From RGIG4608 sp051867875 (GTDB lineage Bacteria > Bacillota > Clostridia > Oscillospirales > CAG-272): a stretch of 64,000 bases of DNA. Under the pieces are notes generated by a model, which was given only the letters and a program-made list of their open reading frames with translations, was not told where the DNA came from and did no database searches. The position numbers and the translations under genes were made by a program. The stretch covers positions 124,001 through 188,000 of the forward strand of contig JBJDZG010000004.1 of assembly GCA_051867875.1 (NCBI GenBank), written 5' to 3'. Positions 51,218-59,929 of the stretch are shown piece after piece. Within the stretch, counting starts at the first letter, position 1; each line of letters starts with the position of its first letter.

Positions 51218-51796
51218 ATGAAACATTTGATTTTAGTAACATCACCGCCTGCGTCCGGAAAGACCTACGTATCAAAACAGCTCGCTAAGCAGCTTCACAA
51301 TATCGTATATCTCGATAAGGACGCGCTCATTCCCCTTTCCAACCGCGTATTTTTGGCAGGAAACGAGGAAATCAACCGTTCATCTCCCTTCTTTGAAGAA
51401 AATATCAGAAATTATGAGTACATAGCGATACTCGACATCGCATTTGAGGCGCTTGAATACGCAGACCTCGTGCTCGTAAATGCTCCCTTCACAAGAGAGG
51501 TCAGAGATAACGCCTACATAGCTTCTCTCAAGGACAAGCTTGCCTCTCTCGGAGCACAGCTCACCGTAATCTGGGTTGAAACCGACATCGAAGTAACCCG
51601 CAAGCGTATGATTGAGAGAAATTCGCCGAGAGATACGTGGAAGCTCGCGCACTGGGACGAATACGTTTCAGGCAGAGATTACTCAACACCTTCCATTCCC
51701 GCTCTCTCCGACTGCCTGCTCAAATTCTACAATTCAAGCGAAGAGGAATACAACGAGTCAATGGAGAGAATTTCCGCATTTCTTCTCGGAAAATAA
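51218..51796 (+). CDS. P-loop kinase-like ATP-binding protein (AAA_33 type)
   Basis: 192 aa. Walker A SPPASGKTYVSKQLA at residues 9-23, YLDKDALIPL as the acceptor-side Asp region, and IWVETDIEVTRKRMIERNSPRDTWK resembling the lid of nucleoside and small-molecule kinases. Relatives are annotated as zeta-toxin/kinase-like ATPases; there is no antitoxin gene nearby. Substrate unknown. It precedes ligA by 30 bp in the same unit. TTGGAGA precedes the ATG at some distance. Confidence 0.75.
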   Translation: MKHLILVTSPPASGKTYVSKQLAKQLHNIVYLDKDALIPLSNRVFLAGNEEINRSSPFFEENIRNYEYIAILDIAFEALEYADLVLVNAPFTREVRDNAYIASLKDKLASLGAQLTVIWVETDIEVTRKRMIERNSPRDTWKLAHWDEYVSGRDYSTPSIPALSDCLLKFYNSSEEEYNESMERISAFLLGK

Positions 51797-51826
51797 AAAT
51801 TCAAAATTACAGACAGGGAGAAAGAT

Positions 51827-53818
51827 ATGAACGAAATCGAAAAAAGAATAAAAGAGCTTCGCCGTACCCTTTCATACCACGCAAAACGCTACTACGTCTA
51901 CGACTCCCCCGAGATATCCGACTTTGAGTACGACAGACTCTACGCGGAGCTCGTCCGACTTGAAGAGGAGCACCCCGAATACAACGACCCCGCGTCACCG
52001 ACGAACCGCGTCGGCGGAAAACCTCTCGACAAATTTCAAAAGGTTACACACGCAGTGCCGATGAACTCCCTCTCCGACGTTTTTTCGTTTGAGGAGATAA
52101 AGGATTTTATTGACAGAGTTTCCGCCATAGTTGACAATCCGACCTTTTCGGTTGAGCCGAAAATCGACGGTCTTTCCGTCGCGCTCACTTACGAGAACGG
52201 CTTACTCACAAACGGCGCAACGAGGGGCGACGGCGAGGTCGGCGAGGACGTAACGCAGAATATCAAAACCATAAATTCAATTCCCTTGTCGATAGATAAG
52301 CCTCTCTCATTTTGCCTTCGAGGTGAGGTATATATGCCGAGGCGCGTTTTCTACGCTCTAAACGACGAGCGTGAGAAAAGCGGTCAGCCCCTGCTCGCAA
52401 ATCCGAGAAATGCGGCTGCGGGCTCGCTCCGTCAGCTCGACCCGAAGATTTGTGCGGACAGAAAGCTCGATATCTTCATTTTCAATCTTCAATTCGGAGA
52501 TATCTACGGCGACGGACGTACTCCCGTATCGCATACGAATACGCTTGACACAATTCGTGAGCTCGGATTTACGACTCTGCGCGACAGAGTTTGCGTTTCT
52601 TCCTATGAGGAGATAATCGCCCATATCGAAAAGCTCGGCGAGATGCGCGACAGCCTTCCGTACGATATTGACGGCGTTGTAATCAAAATAGACAATCTCG
52701 CCGACAGAGTTAAGATTGGGGAGGGTACGAACACGCCCAAATGGGCGGTGGCTTACAAATTTCCGCCCGAAGAAAAGCAGACGAAGCTTCTTGACATAAG
52801 TATTGCCGTAGGCAGAACGGGAGTTCTTACTCCGACTGCCATTCTCTCCCCCGTAAGACTCGCGGGAACGAGTGTGAGCCGTGCAACGCTTCACAATCTC
52901 GATTTCATTCGGGAACGCGACATAAAACTCGGCGACACAGTTACCGTCAGAAAAGCGGGCGATATCATTCCCGAGGTGCTCTGCGCGCACCCGGAGCGGC
53001 GCGACGGAAGCGAAATTGAATTTTTTATGCCGTCCGTTTGTCCCTCGTGCGGAGAACCCGTTATAAGAGATGAAAACGACGGCGCGGCAATCCGCTGCAC
53101 GAACGCTTCCTGTCCCGCCCAACTCTCACGAAGCATTGAGCATTTTGCTTCAAAGAACGCTATGAATATTGAAGGACTCGGTCCTCAGATAGTGCGCGCA
53201 CTCCTCCAAAACGGGCTCATCTCCGATGTTTCCGACCTCTATACCTTGACCGTAGAACAGGTTTCGGAAATTGAAAGAATGGGAAAAAAGAGTGCTCAAA
53301 ATCTCATAAATTCGATAAACAGTTCAAAAAATGCAGGTCTTGAACGCCTTATTTTCGCGCTCGGTATCCGAAATATCGGCGAGGTTGCGGGCGCCGCTCT
53401 TGCCGAGAGATACAAAACTCTCGACGCCCTTATGGGAGCGACAGTAGAAGAGCTCTGCGAAATTCAGGATTTCGGAGAGATTACGGCGAGATGCGTCGTC
53501 AATTTCTTCTCGCACCCACAGAGCATAGAGCTTTGTAAAAAGCTAAAAGAACTCGGTCTTAACACGTCCTCTACCTTCGTACAGAGCGACAGCCGCTTTG
53601 AAGGGCTCACCTTCGTGCTTACGGGAACACTTCCCTCGATGAGCCGTGACAAAGCAAGCGAGATGATTAAGTACCGAGGCGGTAAGGTTTCGGGCTCGGT
53701 TTCCTCCAAAACAAGCTACGTTTTAGCGGGTGAGGACGCAGGAAGCAAGCTCACGAAAGCTAAGTCGCTCGGTATAAATATCATCGACGAAGAAACCTTT
53801 CTTAAAATGTGTGAGTAA
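51827..53818 (+). CDS. ligA: NAD-dependent DNA ligase LigA
   Basis: Seals nicks using NAD+. 663 aa. Ia domain (YYVYDSPEISDFEYD), adenylation motif EPKIDGLSVAL with the catalytic Lys, RGEVYMP, DGVVIKID, KWAVAYKFPPE, OB fold, the four-Cys zinc finger (CPSCGEP ... CTNASCPAQ), helix-hairpin-helix region and the C-terminal BRCT (FVLTGTLPSMSRDKA). Complete. Its stop codon directly abuts the stop of the convergent amidase gene with no base between. Confidence 0.97.
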   Translation: MNEIEKRIKELRRTLSYHAKRYYVYDSPEISDFEYDRLYAELVRLEEEHPEYNDPASPTNRVGGKPLDKFQKVTHAVPMNSLSDVFSFEEIKDFIDRVSAIVDNPTFSVEPKIDGLSVALTYENGLLTNGATRGDGEVGEDVTQNIKTINSIPLSIDKPLSFCLRGEVYMPRRVFYALNDEREKSGQPLLANPRNAAAGSLRQLDPKICADRKLDIFIFNLQFGDIYGDGRTPVSHTNTLDTIRELGFTTLRDRVCVSSYEEIIAHIEKLGEMRDSLPYDIDGVVIKIDNLADRVKIGEGTNTPKWAVAYKFPPEEKQTKLLDISIAVGRTGVLTPTAILSPVRLAGTSVSRATLHNLDFIRERDIKLGDTVTVRKAGDIIPEVLCAHPERRDGSEIEFFMPSVCPSCGEPVIRDENDGAAIRCTNASCPAQLSRSIEHFASKNAMNIEGLGPQIVRALLQNGLISDVSDLYTLTVEQVSEIERMGKKSAQNLINSINSSKNAGLERLIFALGIRNIGEVAGAALAERYKTLDALMGATVEELCEIQDFGEITARCVVNFFSHPQSIELCKKLKELGLNTSSTFVQSDSRFEGLTFVLTGTLPSMSRDKASEMIKYRGGKVSGSVSSKTSYVLAGEDAGSKLTKAKSLGINIIDEETFLKMCE

Positions 53819-54382
53819 TCACACACCCGTAAACTGCACTATTCCGTCGTAGATGCCTCTGGCGAAAAGCTCGGGATTTTCCGACATAAGCCTTGCATCA
53901 TAAGGATTAGATATAAAGCCCATTTCTACAAGAACGGCGGGCATTGAGGTCTTTCGCAAGACGTAAAGTCCGGGACGCAATACGATTCCGCGATTTCTCA
54001 GTCCCGTCGTTCTGTTCAGATTAACCAAAATATCCTCTCCGAGCGCGCTTGCCGTGCTCGGCTCGGAATATACGAGCGCCTCGCTTCCCGAAACCGACGG
54101 GTCGGTTGCAGCATTCGTATGCAGACTGATAAAATAGTCTGCACCGAACCGCTCCGCTTCCTCTACCCTTATACGCAAGCTGCTCGCATTGGTCGTTCCG
54201 AGGCTCGTGTCCTCGGTAGGTCGGGAAAGCCTTACGTCAAAGTTTCCGTTTGCACGCAACAGCTCGGCGAGTAACACGCCGACTTCATAAGTAATATCCT
54301 GCTCCACGTATCCGTTTCCCTCTGCACCTGCGTTGGGCGAGGACGGATTGTGGCCTTGGTCTATATAGATTTTTATAGCCAT
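53819..54382 (-). CDS. N-acetylmuramoyl-L-alanine amidase (Amidase_3)
   Basis: Zinc amidase that cleaves the bond between muramic acid and the stem peptide. 187 aa. IYIDQGHNP (first zinc His), the EQD region (zinc Glu), ISLHTNA (zinc His) and VLVEMGFISN (catalytic Glu). No signal peptide and no wall-binding domain: the start at 54382 (MAIKIYID), after GGGGGTA, is typical of the short stand-alone type found in clostridial spore or phage-like enzymes. It may act in mother-cell lysis or be exported another way. Convergent with ligA, zero gap. Confidence 0.9.
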   Translation of the reverse strand: MAIKIYIDQGHNPSSPNAGAEGNGYVEQDITYEVGVLLAELLRANGNFDVRLSRPTEDTSLGTTNASSLRIRVEEAERFGADYFISLHTNAATDPSVSGSEALVYSEPSTASALGEDILVNLNRTTGLRNRGIVLRPGLYVLRKTSMPAVLVEMGFISNPYDARLMSENPELFARGIYDGIVQFTGV

Positions 54383-54448
54383 AACTACCCCCATTAAATT
54401 AGTCAATAACATTATATTATATAAACGAAAATATGTGAAAGGAGCTAT

Positions 54449-55333
54449 ATGAGCAGTATCAAAAATACCGATTCCGAATACGAAAAGAACAGAATTGAGG
54501 ACGGCACGCTCTATCTCGTAGCCACGCCCATAGGAAATCTCTCTGACATCAGCGAAAGAGCGGTAAAAGTGCTAAACGGGGTGGATTTCGTTGCCGCCGA
54601 GGACACGAGAAACTCAATGAAGCTTCTTTCGTATCTCGGAATACAAAAGCCCATGGTTTCCTATTTCGAGCACAACAAAAAAGAGAGAGGTCAGCTCATC
54701 GCCGAAAGGCTGAAAAACGGTGAGAGCTGTGCTCTCATCACCGACGCGGGCACTCCCGCCATCAGCGACCCCGGTGAGGATATCGTCGCACTGTGCGCCG
54801 AACAAAATATTCCCGTGACCTCAATTCCAGGTGCATGTGCAGGTATCGTCGCGCTGACGCTCTCCGCGCTCCCCACGGGAAGATTCTGCTTTGAGGGATT
54901 TCTCTCTGCCAACAAGGGTGAGCGCCTCGAAAGGCTCGCGGAGCTTGAATCGGAGAGGCGCACGATGATATTCCACGAAGCACCGCACAAGCTTAAAGCA
55001 ACGCTTGAGGATATGAAAAACACCTTCGGCGAGGAGAGAAAAATAGCTCTTTGCCGTGAACTCACAAAAAAAAATGAAGAGATAATGCGCCTGACCCTTG
55101 GCAAGGCAGTCGCATATTACGGGGAGAACGCTCCGAGGGGCGAATATGTTCTCGTAGTCGAGGGCAAGACAAAAGCAAATGACAGCGAAAATCTCTTTTG
55201 GAGCAATATGAGCATACAACAGCACGTTGATTTCTACATATCGACGGGGCTCTCCAAAATGGACGCGATAAAGCAGTGCGCCCATGACCGAGGCGTGCAC
55301 AAAAACATAATATATAAAGAAATCTGTAATTAA
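54449..55333 (+). CDS. rsmI: 16S rRNA (cytidine-1402-2'-O)-methyltransferase
   Basis: Adds the 2'-O-methyl of m4Cm1402 in the decoding centre. 294 aa. YLVATPIGNLSDISERA at the N-terminus, AAEDTRN, SYFEHNK, LITDAGTPAISDPG (SAM-binding), SIPGACAGIVALTLSALP and FHEAPHKL. AAAGGAG precedes the ATG. Ten bp later begins asd in the same direction. Confidence 0.96.
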   Translation: MSSIKNTDSEYEKNRIEDGTLYLVATPIGNLSDISERAVKVLNGVDFVAAEDTRNSMKLLSYLGIQKPMVSYFEHNKKERGQLIAERLKNGESCALITDAGTPAISDPGEDIVALCAEQNIPVTSIPGACAGIVALTLSALPTGRFCFEGFLSANKGERLERLAELESERRTMIFHEAPHKLKATLEDMKNTFGEERKIALCRELTKKNEEIMRLTLGKAVAYYGENAPRGEYVLVVEGKTKANDSENLFWSNMSIQQHVDFYISTGLSKMDAIKQCAHDRGVHKNIIYKEICN

Positions 55334-55343
55334 GGAGAGCTTT

Positions 55344-56423
55344 ATGAGTATGAAGAAAAGAGTTGGTATAGTAGGTGCCACGGGCATGGTCGGTCAGAGA
55401 TTTATCACTCTGCTCGAATCCCACCCCTATTTTGAGGTAACGGCGCTTTTCGCTTCGGCTTCGAGCGCGGGCAAGACCTACGCTTCTGCCGTGGGCGACC
55501 GCTGGAAGCTTGATTGCCCCATTCCCGAATACGCAAAAAATATGCCTGTCGCAGACGCGCAGGACATTGAATATATGAAAGCAAACGTCGATTTCGTTTT
55601 CTGTGCAGTCGATATGAAAAAGGACGAGATAAAGGTCCTTGAAGAAAGAATTGCAAAGGCGGAAATTCCCGTCGTTTCAAACAATTCCGCGAACCGCACG
55701 ACGCCCGACGTGCCCATGGTTATCCCCGAGATAAACCCCGAACACCTTGATATTATCAAGGCGCAGAGAGAGCGCCTCGGTACGAAGCGCGGGTTTATCG
55801 CGGTAAAGCCCAACTGCTCCATTCAATCCTACGTTCCCGCGCTCACTCCCCTGCTCTGTTTTGAGCCCTACGAGGTCGTTGCAACGACCTATCAGGCTAT
55901 TTCGGGCTCGGGCAAGACTTTTGCGCAGTGGCCCGAGATGGTGGACAACATTATTCCCTATATTGCGGGCGAGGAAGAAAAGAGCGAGCAAGAGCCCTTA
56001 AAAGTATGGGGAAAGATTGACGGCGACAGAATAGTAAACACCGACAGCATGAAAATTACTACCCAGTGCCTTCGCGTGCCCGTAACGGACGGACATACCG
56101 CTGCCGTTTTTGTTAAATTCAGAAAGAAACCCACAAAGGGAGAAATTATCAAGGCGTGGACGGACTATTCGGGCGAGCCCCAAGCTCTCGACCTCCCCCA
56201 CGCTCCCAAACGGTTCCTAACCTATTTTGAAGAGTCTGACCGCCCGCAAGCGCGTCTTGACCGCGATTTGTACGGCGGTATGGGAGTTTGCCTCGGCAGA
56301 CTGCGTGAGGATTCCGTATACGACTACAAATTCGTCGGACTCTCCCACAACACCCTCCGCGGCGCGGCAGGCGGCGCGGTGCTCATCGCCGAGCTTTTAT
56401 ACAGAAAAGGGTACCTCGACTGA
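55344..56423 (+). CDS. asd: Aspartate-semialdehyde dehydrogenase
   Basis: Reduces aspartyl phosphate with NADPH on the way to lysine/diaminopimelate, threonine and methionine. 359 aa, of the archaeal-type subgroup. GIVGATGMVGQRFI (NADP loop), NNSANRTTPDVPMVIPEINPEH, VKPNCSIQSYVPALTPL with the catalytic Cys, and TDGHTAAVFVKF with the catalytic-His region. AAGGAG precedes the ATG. First of a chain of closely packed genes. Confidence 0.94.
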   Translation: MSMKKRVGIVGATGMVGQRFITLLESHPYFEVTALFASASSAGKTYASAVGDRWKLDCPIPEYAKNMPVADAQDIEYMKANVDFVFCAVDMKKDEIKVLEERIAKAEIPVVSNNSANRTTPDVPMVIPEINPEHLDIIKAQRERLGTKRGFIAVKPNCSIQSYVPALTPLLCFEPYEVVATTYQAISGSGKTFAQWPEMVDNIIPYIAGEEEKSEQEPLKVWGKIDGDRIVNTDSMKITTQCLRVPVTDGHTAAVFVKFRKKPTKGEIIKAWTDYSGEPQALDLPHAPKRFLTYFEESDRPQARLDRDLYGGMGVCLGRLREDSVYDYKFVGLSHNTLRGAAGGAVLIAELLYRKGYLD

Positions 56424-56459
56424 TTAACCTGCTCAAAACGAATGAATAAAGGTGAAAAA

Positions 56460-56720
56460 ATGACGCTAAAACTTGTTATAGACAGATTTGAGGACGATAT
56501 TGCCGTCTGTCTTGATTTCGATGACAAAAAATATGAAATAGACCGCGCGCTTCTCCCCGAATTTGAGGAAAAAGACGTTTTCAATATTGAGTACGACGGC
56601 GGACGTTTCCACTCGCCCGTAAAACTCACAGAAGAAACCGAAGCGAGAAAGAGGGACGTTTCAAACAGGATGAAAAAGCTCTTTAATATGAGCCGACACA
56701 CAAAACCGCCGAAAATATGA
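56460..56720 (+). CDS. DUF3006 domain protein
   Basis: 86 aa. LKLVIDRFEDDIAVCLDFDDK and the following IDRALLPEF match the small DUF3006 fold found in many Bacillota; there is no known function. The C-terminal part is basic. The start at 56460 follows AAAGGTG. Its stop overlaps the next ATG by four bases (ATGA). Confidence 0.83.
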   Translation: MTLKLVIDRFEDDIAVCLDFDDKKYEIDRALLPEFEEKDVFNIEYDGGRFHSPVKLTEETEARKRDVSNRMKKLFNMSRHTKPPKI

Positions 56721-57910
56721 TGAACGATTTTGACTCCAAAATTCACGCCTTTGCACAGGCTATCGTGCTCTGCGCCAACAGGCAGTTACTCAAAAAAGCG
56801 GTATTCTCCAAGTCTGCGGACAAAAATACCGTCAAGACGGTAATAACGCTGAAAAGCATATCGGGCAAGGTCTGCCTTCAAGCCGAGAGCTTTTACACCG
56901 ACAACAAGGCAAAGCATGAAAATATCGCTCTTGACGGGGACACCGAGCTTCGTCTGTGCGAGCTTATAAGCTCATTTATGCAGGTAAATCTCATTTCAAC
57001 GGTGGGCGAGAGCGAGTACAAAGCCTCAAAGTCGGGCAAGATAACGCTCATCGGCACGTCCGCGCTCGTATCAAAAATTGAGGGTACGAGTGATGCACCG
57101 AAAGCAGAGATTACGGGCAACAACCAGAAAAAAGACTATATAATAGGCAGTGATGCTCCCTTCCTTTGCTACCTCGGAGTCAGCGACAAAAACGGGAGAG
57201 TCTACGACAAAAGGCAGTCAAAATTCCGCCAGATAAACAAATTCGTTGAGAACGTAAGAGATATATATCATCATCTGCCCAAAGACGGCGAGCTCGTCGT
57301 TTACGACCTCTGCTGCGGGAAGAGCTATCTTTCCTTCGCGGTGTATCACTACCTTAAAAATATTATGGGCAGGGACGTCGTAATGTACGGCGTTGACTTG
57401 AAGAGCGACGTTATCGACTACTGCAACAAGGTCGCGCGCGAGGTGGGATTTGACACGCTTCACTTCTTCTGCGGAGATATCACGAAATACGAGTGCGAGA
57501 AAAAGCCCGACCTCGTCGTTTCTCTCCACGCCTGCGATATAGCGACGGATATCGTTCTTCAAAAGGCTATGGACGAGGGAGCAAAGGTGATTTTGTCCAC
57601 TCCATGCTGTCATCACGAGTTAAATCATACGATAAAATGCGAGCCGCTCGGCTTCGTCACGGAACATTCGATGTTAAGGCAGAAAATGTGCGACGCGCTC
57701 ACCGACGCGCTCCGCTTAAAGCTCCTCGAAGCTAATAATTATTCCTGCGTGGCAGTTGAGCTCATCGACCCCGAGGAAACGCCGAAAAACATTCTTCTCC
57801 GCGCCGTCAAAAAGCCCGCAAGTCCCGCAAATCTCAAAAAAGCGCGTGCGGCTATGCAGGAATACGAAAGCGCGAGAGCCTTTTTACTCGGCGACACAGG
57901 TAAAAATTAA
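56717..57910 (+). CDS. SAM-dependent methyltransferase (Methyltransf_32 type)
   Basis: 397 aa. An N-terminal approximately 150-residue domain of unknown fold, then a class I methyltransferase core: VVYDLCCGKSYLSFAVY (motif I, DxCCGKS), MYGVDLKSDVI, DLVVSLHACDIATD and LSTPCCHHELN. SLHACD and PCCxHE are typical of the PF13679 group related to RNA methylases. Substrate unknown; the neighbours do not reveal it. Coupled to the DUF3006 gene. Confidence 0.86.
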   Translation: MMNDFDSKIHAFAQAIVLCANRQLLKKAVFSKSADKNTVKTVITLKSISGKVCLQAESFYTDNKAKHENIALDGDTELRLCELISSFMQVNLISTVGESEYKASKSGKITLIGTSALVSKIEGTSDAPKAEITGNNQKKDYIIGSDAPFLCYLGVSDKNGRVYDKRQSKFRQINKFVENVRDIYHHLPKDGELVVYDLCCGKSYLSFAVYHYLKNIMGRDVVMYGVDLKSDVIDYCNKVAREVGFDTLHFFCGDITKYECEKKPDLVVSLHACDIATDIVLQKAMDEGAKVILSTPCCHHELNHTIKCEPLGFVTEHSMLRQKMCDALTDALRLKLLEANNYSCVAVELIDPEETPKNILLRAVKKPASPANLKKARAAMQEYESARAFLLGDTGKN

Positions 57911-57916
57911 TACGGT

Positions 57917-58888
57917 ATGACATACAATGAATTAAAAAACCAATTACCGTCGGCATCTGTTCCCGACGAAAGTCCCGTTTTCGACTTGGTGCCAAAGTGC
58001 GTGGAGTCGAAAATCATCTATGCGGTGGGCGCAGGTGCTGCGAATTTTTCAGCGGTTCTTTCGTCAATAATGAACGAGGGAAGAGTCGCTCACAGCCGTG
58101 CGATATGCTCGCGCTATCTTGAACCGAAGGACAGATTTTTGCTCCGCGGAACGCCGATAGCCGTAAAAAAGCTTCTCGCAAGTGCGGACAGGCTCACGCA
58201 ACACAACGGCGGAGTATCGGCAGAGGGACTCTATTTTCTTCTCGCGCTCGACTTACTCGACGCGCAAGATGAGTTTTTAATAATTGAGGTGTCGGGAGAA
58301 TTTTATGGGAAAGTCGCGTGCTCCCTGCCCATTTCTCCGTACGCAGTAGTATTTTGCGATGCGGACGCAGTTATCAAATGCCCCGCGGGCACGCGTGAGG
58401 TAATTGCGCTTACGCACGATGACAATTTCGATTACATATCAAGTGCGAGAACTGACGGCGGTGCGCGGATAAGCTACACGTCGCAAAACAAGCTCGAAAT
58501 TATGAGCGTCGGACTTCTCGGCGCGAAGTTTTTCTATAATACCGTGCTCTATGAAAGCTCAATAATTGACCGAAACAATATAGAGCTTGCCTGCCTTGCC
58601 GTAGAGTGTGCGACGGTGCTTTTCTCACAGTCAAGGCTCACGCTTGCACGCGGAGTCAAAAAGGCGAAGCCTACGCTTGACCCCGTGCTCCATTCACTCT
58701 CTCCGACGGTGCTTCTTAAACTCGGAGATGATAATGTAACGCTACCCAAGGAAAATCGGTTCAAAACCGTTACCGAGGACAATTTTTCCTCTTTTGTCGG
58801 ACTTGACGGAGATACAGTCTTTTGCGGAAGCCGTGAATTTCTTGACAGCGTTAAAATGAATCTTAAAAATTTCAGGAAAAGGAAATAA
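57917..58888 (+). CDS. Degenerate FolC/Mur-ligase-like protein, unknown function
   Basis: 323 aa. No confident family match. The order of elements recalls the folylpolyglutamate synthase N-terminal domain: a strand and loop IYAVGAGAANFSAVLSSI (residues 34-51) where the ligase P-loop TGTNGKGST would be, then FLLRGTPIAVKKL (like the RINGxPI segment), GLYFLLALDLLDAQDEFLIIEV (like the ALAFLYFxxxxVDxxVLEVG helix-strand). The Lys and Ser/Thr of the P-loop are absent, so ligase activity is unlikely. It follows the methyltransferase by 6 bp and precedes an esterase by 3 bp. Confidence 0.6.
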   Translation: MTYNELKNQLPSASVPDESPVFDLVPKCVESKIIYAVGAGAANFSAVLSSIMNEGRVAHSRAICSRYLEPKDRFLLRGTPIAVKKLLASADRLTQHNGGVSAEGLYFLLALDLLDAQDEFLIIEVSGEFYGKVACSLPISPYAVVFCDADAVIKCPAGTREVIALTHDDNFDYISSARTDGGARISYTSQNKLEIMSVGLLGAKFFYNTVLYESSIIDRNNIELACLAVECATVLFSQSRLTLARGVKKAKPTLDPVLHSLSPTVLLKLGDDNVTLPKENRFKTVTEDNFSSFVGLDGDTVFCGSREFLDSVKMNLKNFRKRK

Positions 58889-58891
58889 AAA

Positions 58892-59866
58892 ATGAAAATT
58901 ATCAGAACGACAGCTCTTATTTTTGCCGTTTTGCTCTGCCTTAGCGCGTGCGATATTTTCGCACCTGAAAAGCCAGCCGAGGACGAAAACGTGATAACAG
59001 ACCTCAATATGAATACCGATTTTCAGATAACGGACACACTGCCGAACGGCGAGGGCGCTCCGCTCAAGGTAGTGCTTCTCTTGGGGCAAAGCAACGCCAC
59101 GGGTTGCTCCATAAACGCTTATCTCAAAGAAAATATCGGAGATGAGCGCTACTCCGTATATGAGAACGGATTTGATAACGTCTTGATTAATTACTGCATT
59201 GATGACCACAACAATTCAAGCGATGGCGAATTCGTAAAAGTTGACCTTACCTGCGGTGCGTGCGAGGGATTTTTCGGTCCCGAGGTAGGAATGGCGGAGG
59301 TGCTCTCCCGCGCCTACCCTGACGAAAAGGTGATTATTCTCAAATATACTATGTCGGGATACAGTCTTAATTACCACTGGCTCTGCAAGTTCCAACGAGG
59401 CTCTATCTACAAGGCGTTCAAAATTTTCGTTGATACCTATATGGAATATCTTATCTCAAAGAATTATGACGCTAAAATCGGCGCCGTATGCTGGATGCAG
59501 GGAGAGAGCGACACGACTGAATACAAGGCGAGCAGATACTACGACAATCAGGTGCTTTTTGCTTCGTATATCCGCGAGGACTTTGCAAAATACGCCGAGG
59601 ACGGCGGTATTTACTTCATCGACGCGGGCATTTCAAACAGTCCATACTGCCTGCCCTCTTATCCCGAGATAAACGAGGCGAAGGAGCGTTTTTCAGCTCT
59701 CTCCGAACTGAATATTTATTTTTCAACGATAGACCTTGGCTTTACCATACATAAAGAGCCCGAGGGCGACCCCGACTGGGGACATTACGACTCGCTTTGT
59801 GAGCTTGAGCTTGGTCATGTTTTCGGCGAAAAAATAATTGAAAGTTACGAAAACCGACAAAATTGA
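58892..59866 (+). CDS. Lipoprotein of the sialate O-acetylesterase (SASA) / SGNH hydrolase type
   Basis: 324 aa. Lipobox LSAC (Cys 20) predicts surface anchoring. LLLGQSNATGCS holds the nucleophile Ser (GQSN), VCWMQGESD is the second block, and the C-terminal DWGHYDSLCELELGH could supply the Asp/His pair. The family removes acetyl groups from sialic acid or plant and host glycans. It is last of the run asd-DUF3006-methyltransferase-FolC-like-esterase; an independent promoter follows. Confidence 0.82.
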   Translation: MKIIRTTALIFAVLLCLSACDIFAPEKPAEDENVITDLNMNTDFQITDTLPNGEGAPLKVVLLLGQSNATGCSINAYLKENIGDERYSVYENGFDNVLINYCIDDHNNSSDGEFVKVDLTCGACEGFFGPEVGMAEVLSRAYPDEKVIILKYTMSGYSLNYHWLCKFQRGSIYKAFKIFVDTYMEYLISKNYDAKIGAVCWMQGESDTTEYKASRYYDNQVLFASYIREDFAKYAEDGGIYFIDAGISNSPYCLPSYPEINEAKERFSALSELNIYFSTIDLGFTIHKEPEGDPDWGHYDSLCELELGHVFGEKIIESYENRQN

Positions 59867-59867
59867 G

Positions 59868-59896
59868 TTGACAAGACACTCGGTTTTTGATACAAT
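59868..59896 (+). promoter_or_regulatory. Sigma-A promoter of the HTH-serine dehydratase gene
   Basis: TTGACA (59868-59873), 17 bp, TACAAT (59891-59896); predicted start near 59903. Confidence 0.85.
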
Positions 59897-59900
59897 AATG

Positions 59901-59915
59901 TCAACCTTTGGTTGA
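59901..59915 (+). promoter_or_regulatory. Palindrome at the transcription start, candidate self-operator
   Basis: TCAACC-TTT-GGTTGA, a perfect 6-bp inverted repeat centred about 25 bp before the start codon and covering the predicted start site. A suitable site for the HTH domain encoded just downstream. Confidence 0.6.
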
Positions 59916-59929
59916 TTTTTGGAGGGCGT

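Noticed and set aside
51218..51796. Zeta-toxin of a toxin-antitoxin pair
   Set aside because: The P-loop kinase fold is similar but there is no small antitoxin gene beside it; it is co-transcribed with ligA.
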